A stretch of DNA of 64,000 bases from Halomonas ventosae (GTDB taxonomy: Bacteria; Pseudomonadota; Gammaproteobacteria; Pseudomonadales; Halomonadaceae), in contig NZ_SNWH01000005.1 of the NCBI RefSeq assembly GCF_004361885.1, positions 1 to 64,000 of the forward strand, in the 5' to 3' direction. Below are positions 25,767 through 34,245 of the stretch, piece by piece; the stretch's first letter is position 1; every line of letters begins with the position of its first letter. The position numbers were made by a program, and so were the translations under genes. The notes under the pieces are model-generated. The model made no database searches. It was not told the DNA's origin and saw only the letters and a list, made by a program, of their open reading frames with translations.

Positions 25767-26696
25767 GTGGCTGGCAGCAGTCTTCTCACCCTGATCGACG
25801 ACATCGCCACCCTTCTCGACGATGTGTCGTTGATGACTAAGGTGGCGGCCAAAAAGACAGCGGGTGTGCTGGGGGACGATCTGGCCCTCAACGCGCAGCA
25901 GGTCACCGGCGTGGGAGCCGACCGCGAACTGCCGGTGGTCTGGGCGGTGGCCCGGGGCTCGCTGGTCAACAAGCTGATTCTCATCCCCGCAGCGTTGTTG
26001 ATCAGTGCCCTGTTGCCTTGGGCGGTCACTCTACTGCTGATGCTCGGTGGTGCCTACCTCTGCTACGAGGGGGTCGAGAAGCTGGCGCACAAGTTCCTGC
26101 ATGGCGAGGAGGAGCAGGAGTCCCATCGACAGCGTCTCGCGGCGATGGCCGACGAACAGGTCGACATGCGTGCCTTCGAGAAGGACAAGATCAAGGGAGC
26201 GGTGCGCACCGATTTCATCCTCTCCGCCGAGATCATCGTCATTACCCTGGGGACGGTGGCCGGTGCGGCCCTGGGAAAGCAGGTTGCCGTGCTGGTGGGG
26301 ATCGGGTTGCTGATGACCGTCGGCGTCTATGGCCTGGTGGCCGGCATCGTCAAGATCGACGACCTGGGGCTCTACCTGAGCCGTCGCAACGGCCTGCCCA
26401 AGATGCTGGGGCGTGGCCTGCTGGCCGCGGCGCCCCACCTGATGCGCAGTCTATCGGTCATCGGTACCCTGGCGATGTTCCTGGTCGGCGGCGGGATACT
26501 TACCCACGGTATCCCGGCGCTTCATCACCTGGTGCAGGGCGCAGCCGAGGCACAGTTCGACATGCCGGGGCTGGGTGCCGTCGTCAATGGTGTGGGGCCC
26601 TCGCTGCTCAACATGCTCGTCGGGCTGCTGGTCGGTGCAGTGGTACTGGGAGCGGTGACCCTGGCTCAGCGATTGTGGAGAGCACGCGGGGCCTGA
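25767..26696 (+). CDS. DUF808 (YedI) family inner-membrane protein
   Basis: A 309-residue member of the YedI/DUF808 family. It begins [19 protein letters not shown] and has the conserved [33 protein letters not shown] and [14 protein letters not shown] segments. About six transmembrane helices are visible. The function is not established. It starts at GTG 25767 behind AAGGAG (25752-25757) and follows uspA in the same direction, separated by the 16-bp repeat array. Confidence 0.9.
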   Translation: MAGSSLLTLIDDIATLLDDVSLMTKVAAKKTAGVLGDDLALNAQQVTGVGADRELPVVWAVARGSLVNKLILIPAALLISALLPWAVTLLLMLGGAYLCYEGVEKLAHKFLHGEEEQESHRQRLAAMADEQVDMRAFEKDKIKGAVRTDFILSAEIIVITLGTVAGAALGKQVAVLVGIGLLMTVGVYGLVAGIVKIDDLGLYLSRRNGLPKMLGRGLLAAAPHLMRSLSVIGTLAMFLVGGGILTHGIPALHHLVQGAAEAQFDMPGLGAVVNGVGPSLLNMLVGLLVGAVVLGAVTLAQRLWRARGA

Positions 26697-27130
26697 GAGG
26701 ATGCAAGGCTCTTCCTGATGCGCTTTGTTCGTTGACCGCACGAGACCACCCGGCCAGCTGTCGCCGTATGCTCAGTAAGCGCCAGCGCACCGGGTATGCC
26801 GAGGGCACCATCGTCACGCCGGATGCGCCTCCGGCTTAATCCGACCTACGCGGCTTTCCCGCTGTTTTCACGCCGATTTGCGAAGAACCATTTTAATTGT
26901 CGCTAGCCGGTCAACGTAGTTGACGTCGCACAGGTTCGTGCCATTTGCGATCCTGAGCGCCGAGAGGGGCAGACCCTGAGGCCGGTGGAGTGAAGAATCA
27001 CGGCATCCCCTTGGAGCCTCAGTCGCGAAGGGAAACCTGCTTGGCCGTATCGTCGCTGGGCCGTAGGTATGGGCTATGCTCGGCGGTCCTGCCCTCAGAC
27101 ACCTTCCTCGTGATCCTCGTGGAGCACCAA
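26697..27130. other. 434-bp non-coding stretch between DUF808 and the restriction remnant
   Basis: No convincing gene. It contains one copy of a dispersed REP-like repeat (26775-26893, listed separately) and a short perfect palindrome GTCAAC-GTA-GTTGAC (26910-26924). The part after 26930 shows nothing recognisable and probably forms the left edge of the accessory region. Confidence 0.6.
26775..26893. repeat. Dispersed REP-like repeat, copy A
   Basis: About 115 bp aligning, with small substitutions, to a copy at 53796-53913. Shared landmarks are GTAAGCGC, CACCG, CCATCGTCACGCC, ATGCGCC, CGGCTTA and TTGCGA. The central hairpin-forming GCGCCTCCGGC resembles REP sequences of proteobacteria. Confidence 0.8.
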
Positions 27131-27550
27131 CTAGATCCCTTCCACCTCGATGCCGTGCCGAGCGAGCCAGCTCTTGCGCTGCTCGTAGTCCGGCATGGCG
27201 TGCTCGAAGCGGCGCCAGAAGGCGGGGGTGTGGTGGGGCTCATGCAGGTGGACGAGTTCGTGGACGACCATATACTCGGCGATATTTCGCGGCAGCAGAA
27301 TGGTCTTCCAATGGAAGTAGACCCGATTGCCCTTGCCGCAGGAGCCCCAGCGGTAGCCGAGGTCCTGCACCGTCACCCCGGCGGGCTCCACGCCCATCCG
27401 CTGGGCGTGCTCCTTCACCCTGGCGGTCAGCCAGTCCGCGGCGCGGGCGCTGTACCATCTGACGAGGTGTTCCCGGGCATCAGCCAGGACGTCCTCGCGT
27501 AGCTGGAAGCGGCCAGCGGCCAGCGGCGAGCTTCAGCGGGGCGCCCTGGG
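27131..27550 (-). pseudogene. YgjP-type M48/DUF45 metallopeptidase, 5'-truncated and frameshifted
   Basis: The C-terminal half of a YgjP-like zinc peptidase is intact, including GYRWGSCGKGN and the zinc site MVVHELVHLHEPHHTPAFW. The N-terminal half is missing: going upstream, the frame reads LAAGRFQLREDVLADAREH and then runs into hsdR sequence. The join is in a different frame from hsdR only because CGCTGGC is tandemly duplicated (plus strand 27512-27518 and 27519-27525). Removing one 7-bp copy restores a continuous frame. YgjP genes often follow hsdR in type I loci, so a deletion probably fused the two genes before the duplication. Confidence 0.8.
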
Positions 27551-29304
27551 CGCCGTCACGCAGCTGCTGGATCAGCGTCTTGAGCGCCTCCACCTGCTCC
27601 GCCCACTGGCCATCGAGCTGCTGGAGCAGCTCTTCCAGGCGCCCGCTGAGGCGGCCGTACTTCACCGGGTCCTCGTCCAGGTGCTTGCGCACGTGGGAGC
27701 GCACCGCGTGCTCCATCTCCGAGGCCTTGGCGCGGTCGCCGACCTGGCGGTCGATGTACTCGCCGAAGATGTCGTGGGTGCGCTTCTTGTCGCCCATGAT
27801 GATGGGCGTGCCGGTGAAGCCGATACGGGCTGCGTTGGGCAGGGCGCGCATCATGTTGGTGTGCAGATCGCCGGCCTGGGTGCGGTGGGCCTCGTCAACC
27901 AGGATCAGGATGTCCTCGCTTTCGTTGAGCACCTCGAAGGGCTCGCTGAGGGTCGGTTTCTTGAGGGGCTCGGCGGCATCGCGGCGGCCGCTGTCCAACC
28001 CGCCGTTGGCGCCAGCATCGTCCGACTCCTGCTCGCCCTCTTCTTCGGCGTCCGGGTCGCGATGCTTCTGGTCCTGGTATTTCTGAACCGTGCCGAACAC
28101 CAGGCCGGGGCCGTCGCGGCCCAGCAGCTTCTTGAGCTGGGCAGTATTGCCGGCCTTCTCGACGCTCTCGCCGGTGAGCTCGGCGGTGGCGGAGAGCTGG
28201 GCCTGGAGGTCCTTGCGGTCGGTGATCACCACCACCTTGAAGCGGCGAAGCGCCGGGTCGGTGCGCAGCTTGCGCACCAGGAACACCATGGAGAGGCTCT
28301 TGCCGCTGCCCTGGGTGTGCCAGACGATGCCGCCGCGGCGATCGCTCTCGCCGTCCTCGCGGCGCGTCTTGCCCTGCTTCAATCGCTCGACGGCGCGGGT
28401 CATGCCGCGATACTGCTGATAGCGGCATACCAGCTTGATCTCCTGGCCGCCGATATTCATGAACAGGGTGTAGTGCGCACGATGTCGAGCAGGTTGGCCC
28501 GGGTGAGCATGCCGGCGACCAGGCGCTGCTGGGCGGAGAGGTCCGCCACGCCGAGGTCGATGGCTACCTCCGCCTCGCGCAGCGGCGCCACCGTCTTCCA
28601 GCTCAGGTAGTGGGCGAAGCGGGCGCCGATGGTGCCTACACGCGCCTCGTCGAAGTTGCTGGCCACTAGGAACTGGCTGGTGGCGAACAGCGCTGGCGCC
28701 CCTCGTGCTCGCCGACCTCGTTCTCCAGGAAGCGCTGGTTGTGGTAACGGCGCAGCTGATCCACCGCCTGGCTAAGGCCCTCCGGCACGGTGCGGCTCTT
28801 GCACTTCACCACCACCAGCGGGATGCCATTCACGAACAGCACTAGGTCCGGGATCACGTGCCCCTTGGCTGAATCATGACCGGGCGGACACTTCACCTTG
28901 AATTGGTTGACCACGGTGAAGACGTTGTTGGCGGGCTCGTCCCAGTCGATGTAGCGCAGCATCTGGCCGCGGCCGCCGTCCCAGCCATCGAGCCCCTCGA
29001 CGGGCAGGCCATTCACCAGCAGCTCGGTGGCCTGCTTGTTGGCCTCCAGCACCTTGCTGGCCGGCAGCCGGGTGATGGCCGCCACCGCCTGGTCGAGGCG
29101 GGCCTCATCGAGCCAGGGATTGCCGTTACGCAGGTTGATCTTGCGAAGTCGCTCCCTCAGCAGCGTCTCCATGACCACCTGGGCGAAACTCTCGCGGTGG
29201 GTAACGGTGGGGTCGTCCACCGAACCGGCCAGGGTCTCCCAGCCCTGACCCACCAGCTGGTCGATGAAGGGCTTCTCGACGTCCGTGTACTCAGGACCTG
29301 CCAT
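27480..29304 (-). pseudogene. hsdR: Type I restriction enzyme HsdR, multiply disrupted
   Basis: Three reading-frame pieces of one HsdR. Piece 1 (28666-29304) holds the N-terminal nuclease domain. Its PD-ExK motif reads VLFVNGIPLVVVKCKS, where ECK is expected, so the catalytic Glu codon (28804-28806) is Lys. One G is lost near 28700 and piece 2 (28457-28666, MASNFDEARVGTIGARF) follows. One C is lost near 28475 and piece 3 follows with Walker A (HTQGSGKS), DEAHRTQ and FTGTPI. An in-frame deletion after DIFGEYIDR removes the second helicase domain and joins to the C-terminal HVRKHLDEDPVKYGRL. It ends in the ygjP fusion. It cannot be a working restriction subunit. Confidence 0.9.
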
Positions 29305-29374
29305 GCCGTGGCTCCCTGTGTGAATTCACTTCCCTGAGCATACCAGTCCATGGGCCAGCAGCTCGTTTTGGATA

Positions 29375-29403
29375 TTGCGACTTTTGTTTATTTCGAATAG
29401 CCT
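29375..29403 (+). promoter_or_regulatory. Possible promoter of the HTH-PIN pair
   Basis: TTGCGA (29375-29380), 17 bp, TAGCCT (29398-29403) in a locally AT-rich patch about 60 bp before the antitoxin ATG. The -10 match is weak. Confidence 0.25.
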
Positions 29404-29465
29404 GGCAGGTGACGATAGAACACGAGACGGCAGCCAACAGTAGCGGGCTGCGTGGAGGTCATGCC

Positions 29466-29918
29466 ATGAACACCGCCACCCAAGATACAGTGCCCGACAA
29501 CCTCGAACTTACCCGCCTGGCCAGGGCCAGCGCCACCGAGCTTAGCCAGCTGCTCCGCGAGCGGCCCGAGAGCGACCGGGCGCATATCAAGCTGGATGGA
29601 GCAGACATGGTGTTGCCCCGTCAGGCGCTGGTGATGCTGCGTGACCTGCTGACCGAGATGGCCCAAGGCAATGCCGTGACCATCCTCCCCACCCATGCCG
29701 AGGTGACGACCCAGGAAGCCGCCAACATGCTCAATGTCTCGCGACCCCACCTGGTCAAGCTATTGGAAGAAGGCGCGATTCCCTTCACCCGGGTGGGCAC
29801 GCATCGCCGGATTCGTCTGCAGGACCTACTTGCCTACAAGCGCCAGCAGGAGGAGGCCTCCGAGGCCGCTCTACAGGAGCTAGCCGACCAGGCTCAGGAC
29901 CTGGACATGGGCTACTGA
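29466..29918 (+). CDS. HTH (excisionase-type) antitoxin of a PIN toxin pair
   Basis: A 150-residue protein. Its C-terminal half is an excisionase/MerR-like helix-turn-helix (VTTQEAANMLNVSRPHLVKLLE, about 75-96), followed by the wing HRRIRLQDLLAYKRQQ and an acidic tail. The N-terminal half (ASATELSQLLRERPESD) probably mediates dimerisation or toxin binding. The stop codon overlaps the PIN gene start (TGATG), the usual toxin-antitoxin coupling. ATG 29466 was chosen over upstream starts that lack family similarity. Both genes are intact although the flanking restriction genes are ruined. Confidence 0.82.
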   Translation: MNTATQDTVPDNLELTRLARASATELSQLLRERPESDRAHIKLDGADMVLPRQALVMLRDLLTEMAQGNAVTILPTHAEVTTQEAANMLNVSRPHLVKLLEEGAIPFTRVGTHRRIRLQDLLAYKRQQEEASEAALQELADQAQDLDMGY

Positions 29919-30481
29919 TGCGCTTCGTGGTCGTCTACGACGCCTGTGTGCTCTATCCCGCGCCATTGCGGGACCTGCTGATGCGCCTGGCTACCTCGGG
30001 GCTGTTCGCCGCACGCTGGACGGAGCAAATCCACGATGAGTGGACGCGCAACCTACTCAAGAAGCGCCCCGAACTGGCGGAGGCGCTGCCGCGAACCATC
30101 GAGCTCATGAATCGTGCGGTGCCGGATGCCCTGGTCACCGGGCACGAGCCGCTGATCCCGGCACTTGAGCTGCCCGACCCTGACGACCGTCATGTGCTGG
30201 CTGCGGCCATTCGCGCCGGGGCGCAGCTGATCGTGACCTTCAATCTGAAGGACTTCCCCGCCGACACCCTGGCCGGCTTCGGGGTCGAGGCCGTCCATCC
30301 CGATACTTTCCTGGAGCAGCAGTTCGAGCTGAACGAGGGGCTGGTGCTCAGGACCGTCCATCGCCACCGCGCCAGCCTGCGCAAGCCTCCGAAAAGCGCC
30401 AAGGAGTATCTCGATACCCTGGCAGCCTGTGGACTGATCGTCACCGCCGACAGGCTACGGGAGTTCATTGAACTGCTCTAG
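29918..30481 (+). CDS. PIN-domain ribonuclease toxin
   Basis: A 187-residue PIN protein, probably the RNase toxin of the pair. Acidic site residues are visible: Asp8 (YDACVLY), Glu in HDEWTRN (about 41), the DPDDRHVLAAA cluster (about 88-91) and the Asp of TFNLKDFP. The C-terminal extension of about 60 residues (HRASLRKPPKSAKEYLDTL) is typical of PIN proteins paired with an HTH antitoxin. It is longer than minimal VapC (about 130). Translationally coupled to the upstream antitoxin. Confidence 0.85.
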   Translation: MRFVVVYDACVLYPAPLRDLLMRLATSGLFAARWTEQIHDEWTRNLLKKRPELAEALPRTIELMNRAVPDALVTGHEPLIPALELPDPDDRHVLAAAIRAGAQLIVTFNLKDFPADTLAGFGVEAVHPDTFLEQQFELNEGLVLRTVHRHRASLRKPPKSAKEYLDTLAACGLIVTADRLREFIELL

Positions 30482-30490
30482 CAACCCCTG

Positions 30491-30935
30491 CTATAAGCAG
30501 TCGCGAAAGCGCTCCGGCGACCAGACTATGAGGGCTAGCTCCTTGAGCAACTGACGCCGTTCTAACTGTTGCTCCCTGCCAAACGCTGCATAAGGTTTGA
30601 AGTCTAGGCATTCGCGCTCCTGGAACGCGAGAAATTTGGGAGCATGCTTATACGTGTCCGGAGCTAGGCTCGCCGCGTAGAGGTTTTGTTTAGTGTAGTG
30701 CCCAACTTTTTCCTCGAAGGGTTTAGCGCCATAGCTGCGGTTAACATCCGCAGGTATCAGCACTAAACCTGCCACATTGTCTCTCCATGACCGGAATTCT
30801 TCAATGTCATCGAACTGGTCGCTATAGCGCGAAATATCATTCGCCCAGAGATGCTCGATGTCATATAGATTAGTCAGCGAGCGATCCACGTATTCAGCGA
30901 AACGGTCCGAGCCTCCCGACTCAGATTCCACGGGC
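30491..30935 (-). pseudogene. C-terminal remnant of a GmrSD-type (DUF262/DUF1524) nuclease
   Basis: About 145 codons match the DUF1524 HNH-like C-terminal domain of GmrSD-type modification-dependent restriction enzymes. They include [44 protein letters not shown] and a closing [11 protein letters not shown]. The DUF262 N-terminal domain is absent. The frame runs on without a stop into out-of-frame hsdM sequence, so a conceptual 423-residue chimera (30491-31762) is open but should not be functional. The join lies near 30921-30935. Confidence 0.75.
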
Positions 30936-31762
30936 GTCGTCGTCCTCGCTGTCGCTTGATTCCGCCTCGTCGGTGTCATCGCCCTCCGGCTTGGCTTCGG
31001 CGGCCTTGCTCTGCTCGTCCTCCAGCAGGCTATTGATGCTGGTGCGCCAGGCGTCCACCACGCCCAGGCAGCCGCGGGCCTGCAGGGTGCGGAACTCGTT
31101 CTTGTTGTCGAACCAGAATCCCGCGATGATGCCGCGCACCGCGAAGCGGTCGAGCATGGCGGTGGGCTCCAGCGCCGCGGTGAAGCTGCCCAGCAGCTCG
31201 TCGCGCAGTTGGGTGAGGCGACCTTGCCGGCGGAGTCGGCGAAGTCGCGGATCAGGTACTCGTAGGCGGCGCCGAGCAGGTCGGGGAACTCGAAGTCCTC
31301 GTTGCGCAGGCGGTACTCGCTGAAGTGGACGATCAGGTCGCGCAGCTTCTTGTCCGGCAGGGTGGTGGAGCCCACCTTGCGGGTGAAGTCGATGTGCTCC
31401 AGCACCCCGGCGAGGCTGGGGTTGTGCTCCTCCAGGTCGGCCAGCGCCTTGTTCAGGGCGTTGCCGACGCCCTGGTGGGCCTCCTTGAGCAGCCAGGGCC
31501 AACGCGCCAGCTCGGGTACGTAGAAGGTGGCCTTGTACCAGCTGGGCATCTCGATCACCTGGGCGATGTCGATCTCGCTCTTGCCCGCCTGCCTGAGCTG
31601 GCTGCGGACCTCCTCCTGGCGCTGCTCGAAAACGTCAGAGCAGCGCTTCAGGAAGAGCATGCCGAAGATGTACTCCTTGAACTCCGAGGCGTCCATGCGC
31701 CCGCGCAGGATGTCGGCCGCCTTGAACAGGTGCCGTTCCAGCTGGTTGAGGGTGAGGATCAT
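30921..31762 (-). pseudogene. hsdM: Type I DNA methyltransferase HsdM with catalytic core deleted
   Basis: The N-terminal HsdM domain is well preserved ([56 protein letters not shown]). The next expected segment, GGEFYTP followed by the NPPF methyltransferase core, is missing. The gene jumps out of frame to the C-terminal domain, readable in another frame as [19 protein letters not shown] and ending ...DDARGI at 30921. The deletion removes SAM binding and catalysis, so no methylation is expected. No hsdS was found; its usual place is taken by the HTH-PIN pair and the GmrSD remnant. Confidence 0.88.
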
Positions 31763-32018
31763 GTACCGCGGTTCCCTGTGTTCGCTGAGCCGGCCGCCTC
31801 GTGCGGCCGTGGTGACTGGCGCCTATCTCACCAAACTTGGGGCGGGAAGGCCACGCGCGATTGGTGGGGTGGCGGGGCGTGCGGGGTAAGGTAAAAAGCA
31901 GAGAGGGCGAAAAGGACGGTGCTGGTTGACAGTCCTCGCCCAGTCGGTGGCCTGCAAGAGCCTGGCCCGCGGCTTCTTGACAGCTGGAACCTATTTGCTA
32001 CCTAGAAATCCAGCAACG
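31763..32018. other. Non-coding gap between hsdM remnant and tRNA-Pro
   Basis: No gene seen. It contains only short inverted repeats. I looked here and beyond for a direct repeat of the tRNA 3' end, which would mark an integration site, and found none. Confidence 0.5.
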
Positions 32019-32058
32019 AAAAACGGCCACCGCGTCGATTCGCTAAGTGGCCGTTTTT
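32019..32058. terminator. Bidirectional terminator next to tRNA-Pro
   Basis: AAAAACGGCCAC (32019-32030) and GTGGCCGTTTTT (32047-32058) form a stem flanked by A- and T-runs. It ends tRNA-Pro transcription on the minus strand. Confidence 0.85.
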
Positions 32059-32069
32059 GCTGTGTTTTC

Positions 32070-32146
32070 TGGTCGGAGTAGCAGGATTCGAACCTACGAC
32101 CTCTGCCTCCCGAAGGCAGCGCTCTACCAAGCTGAGCTATACTCCG
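32070..32146 (-). tRNA. tRNA-Pro (anticodon CGG)
   Basis: A 77-nt cloverleaf including encoded CCA. The acceptor stem CGGAGTA/TACTCCG, anticodon arm CTGCC-TTCGGGA-GGCAG (anticodon CGG) and T-arm GGTTCGAATCC are all present. Its 3' end faces the restriction remnant region, a position typical for integrated islands. Confidence 0.97.
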
Positions 32147-32234
32147 ATGTCGTTTTGTCGCGCAGATGTCGCTTTGACGCAGCGTATTGTACGCAAGGAT
32201 GGCCGCAATGCAAGCGCTGGCGGCTTCATGGCGC

Positions 32235-33242
32235 TCAGTTCTGCCGGTCGACGGCCACTCGGGCAAGCTGGGCCATGCTGTCGCGGAACGGGCTTTCGGG
32301 CAGTGCGTCGAGCTGTGCCAGGGCCCTGTCGGCCATCTCCTCGGCGCGGGCCCGGGTGTAGTCCAGGGCGCCGGTGTCGCGCACGATTTCCAGCACCTCA
32401 TCCAGGTGGTCGAGTCCGCCCTTGCGAATCGCCTGGCGCACCACGCGCCGCTGTTCGGGGGTGCCGGTGGCCATAGCCTGGATCAGCGGCAGGGTCGGCT
32501 TGCCCTCGGCCAGGTCGTCGCCGACGTTCTTGCCCATCGCCTCGGCGTCGCCCTGGTAGTCGAGCAGATCGTCGATCAGCTGGAAGGCCAGGCCCAGATA
32601 GCGGCCGTAGTGTTGCAGGGCCGCCTGCTGGTCGGGGCTGGCGTCGGCGAGGATGGCCCCGCTGTGGGAGGCCGCCTCGAAGAGCATGGCGGTCTTGCCC
32701 TGGATGGTCTCGAAGTAGGCGGCCTCGTCGGTGTCGGGGTTGCCGACGTTGGTGAGCTGCTGCACCTCGCCCTCGGCGATGGTGCAGGTGGCCCGCGAGA
32801 GCACGTCCATGATGCGCATTGAGCCGACCTCCACCATCATCTGGAAGGAGCGGGAGTAGAGGAAATCACCCACCAGCACCGAAGGCGCGTTGCCCCAGGC
32901 CTCGTTGGCCGTGGCCTTGCCGCGACGCATGTGCGACTCGTCGACCACGTCGTCATGCAGCAGTGTCGAGGTGTGCATGAACTCGATCAGCGTAGCCAGG
33001 GTGATGTGCCGGTCGCCTGTGTAGCCCAGCGAGCGTGCCGACAGCAGTACCAGCAGCGGGCGCAGTCGCTTGCCGCCGCTTTCGATGATGTATTGACCGA
33101 TGGTTTCCACCAGCGGGATGCGCGAGGCGAGCTGCTCCATGATGGTGCGGTTCACGGCGAGAAAGTCATCGGCCACCGCGGCATGCAGCGGAGGTGCGGC
33201 AGCAGAGCGGGGCGACCGGGGCGGTGAGGCGTTGGCTGTCAT
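32235..33242 (-). CDS. ispB: Polyprenyl (octa/nonaprenyl) diphosphate synthase
   Basis: Makes the isoprenoid side chain of ubiquinone by condensing isopentenyl diphosphate units. The 335-residue product has the first Asp-rich motif LLHDDVVDESHMRRG and the second FQLIDDLLDYQG. GGKRLRPLLVLLSARS, GEVQQL and GDDLAEGKPTLPL are also conserved. The N-terminus is about 10 residues longer than in E. coli and rich in Ala/Pro. Chain length cannot be read from the sequence; halomonads usually carry ubiquinone-9. It is divergent from rplU, as in E. coli and Pseudomonas. Confidence 0.95.
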   Translation of the reverse strand: MTANASPPRSPRSAAAPPLHAAVADDFLAVNRTIMEQLASRIPLVETIGQYIIESGGKRLRPLLVLLSARSLGYTGDRHITLATLIEFMHTSTLLHDDVVDESHMRRGKATANEAWGNAPSVLVGDFLYSRSFQMMVEVGSMRIMDVLSRATCTIAEGEVQQLTNVGNPDTDEAAYFETIQGKTAMLFEAASHSGAILADASPDQQAALQHYGRYLGLAFQLIDDLLDYQGDAEAMGKNVGDDLAEGKPTLPLIQAMATGTPEQRRVVRQAIRKGGLDHLDEVLEIVRDTGALDYTRARAEEMADRALAQLDALPESPFRDSMAQLARVAVDRQN

Positions 33243-33400
33243 GGAGGCGGTTTCGTCGGGTAGGTGGAGCCGGGGCGACGGGCGTCCCTTCGGGCATCGG
33301 GTTGCCGGCCATGCTATGAGGCCCCCATGGGGGCGTCAAGCCGCTGCCGGCGGGCCCTTGGCCGGGGTGTCGACACTATCTTCGGGACGGCACCCACGGG

Positions 33401-33429
33401 TTGTGCGGTGGTTTCACCGCGGTTATAAT
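33401..33429 (+). promoter_or_regulatory. Sigma-70 promoter of rplU-rpmA
   Basis: TTGTGC (33401-33406), 17-bp spacer, perfect TATAAT (33424-33429). It lies about 105 bp before the rplU ATG, leaving an untranslated leader of about 100 nt. A palindrome GCCCCCATGGGGGC at 33321-33334 lies farther upstream. Confidence 0.75.
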
Positions 33430-33533
33430 CCGCGACCCACTCATCACGCTCCCTGTCAGATGGCTGCCAAAAGGGGCGCCACTCGCCGCAGGCCGATGAA
33501 GAGCCAACACCCGATGAGTCCTGGAGAGAAAAC

Positions 33534-33845
33534 ATGTACGCAGTTATCAAGAGCGGTGGCAAGCAGTATCGCGTTCAGGAAGGCCAGACGCTCAAGCTCG
33601 AGAAGCTGGAAGTGCCGACCGGCGATACCGTCGAGTTCGATGAGGTCCTGCTGATGGGCAACGACGAGGACGTCACGGTCGGCGCTCCGCTGGTCGACGG
33701 TGCCAAGGTGGCCGCCGAGGTCGTTTCCCACGGCCGTGGCGACAAGGTCACCATCATCAAGTTCCGTCGTCGCAAGCACCACATGAAGCGTCAGGGCCAC
33801 CGCCAGTGGTTCACTGAAGTCAAGATCACCGGGATCTCCGCGTAA
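33534..33845 (+). CDS. rplU: 50S ribosomal protein L21
   Basis: A 103-residue L21, starting [18 protein letters not shown], with the C-terminal [21 protein letters not shown]. It binds 23S rRNA in the large subunit. GGAGAG precedes the ATG. First gene of rplU-rpmA-obgE, with the promoter at 33401-33429. Confidence 0.98.
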   Translation: MYAVIKSGGKQYRVQEGQTLKLEKLEVPTGDTVEFDEVLLMGNDEDVTVGAPLVDGAKVAAEVVSHGRGDKVTIIKFRRRKHHMKRQGHRQWFTEVKITGISA

Positions 33846-33902
33846 GCGCCACGCCAGCGGACGCTTTTCGAGATACTCCCACGAACGAGCGAGGTATTTG
33901 CA

Positions 33903-34160
33903 ATGGCTCACAAGAAGGCAGCGGGCTCTACCCGTAACGGTCGCGACAGCGAATCCAAGCGCCTTGGCGTCAAGCTGTTCGGCGGCCAGGTCGTCAATCC
34001 GGGCAACATCATCGTGCGCCAGCGTGGCACCAAGTTCCACGCCGGCACCGGTGTGGGGATCGGCAAGGACCACACGCTGTTCGCGCTGGACGAGGGCGTG
34101 GTCAAGTTCGAGACCAAGGGTCCGAAGAACCGCAAGTTCGTCAGTATCGTCTCTGCCTGA
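33903..34160 (+). CDS. rpmA: 50S ribosomal protein L27
   Basis: An 85-residue L27, starting [20 protein letters not shown]; the flexible N-terminus reaches the peptidyl transferase centre. It has the conserved [22 protein letters not shown]. It lies 57 bp after rplU and is followed by a strong hairpin before obgE. Confidence 0.98.
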   Translation: MAHKKAAGSTRNGRDSESKRLGVKLFGGQVVNPGNIIVRQRGTKFHAGTGVGIGKDHTLFALDEGVVKFETKGPKNRKFVSIVSA

Positions 34161-34178
34161 GACCCCTGACGCTTGCAG

Positions 34179-34210
34179 CGAGAAGGCCCCGCCCAGGCGG
34201 GGCCTTCTCG
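34179..34210 (+). terminator. Hairpin between rpmA and obgE
   Basis: CGAGAAGGCCCCGCC (34179-34193) is complementary to 34196-34210. The GC-rich 15-bp stem has a tight loop and no long T-run, so it may attenuate or stabilise the rplU-rpmA message rather than end all transcription. Confidence 0.6.
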
Positions 34211-34245
34211 TATCATGGCGGCATGCGCCGTCAGGAGAGTGAGAG

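Noticed and set aside
26900..32146. Integrase or direct-repeat att sites for a tRNA-Pro island
   Set aside because: No integrase gene and no second copy of the tRNA 3' end were found; the island idea rests on position only.
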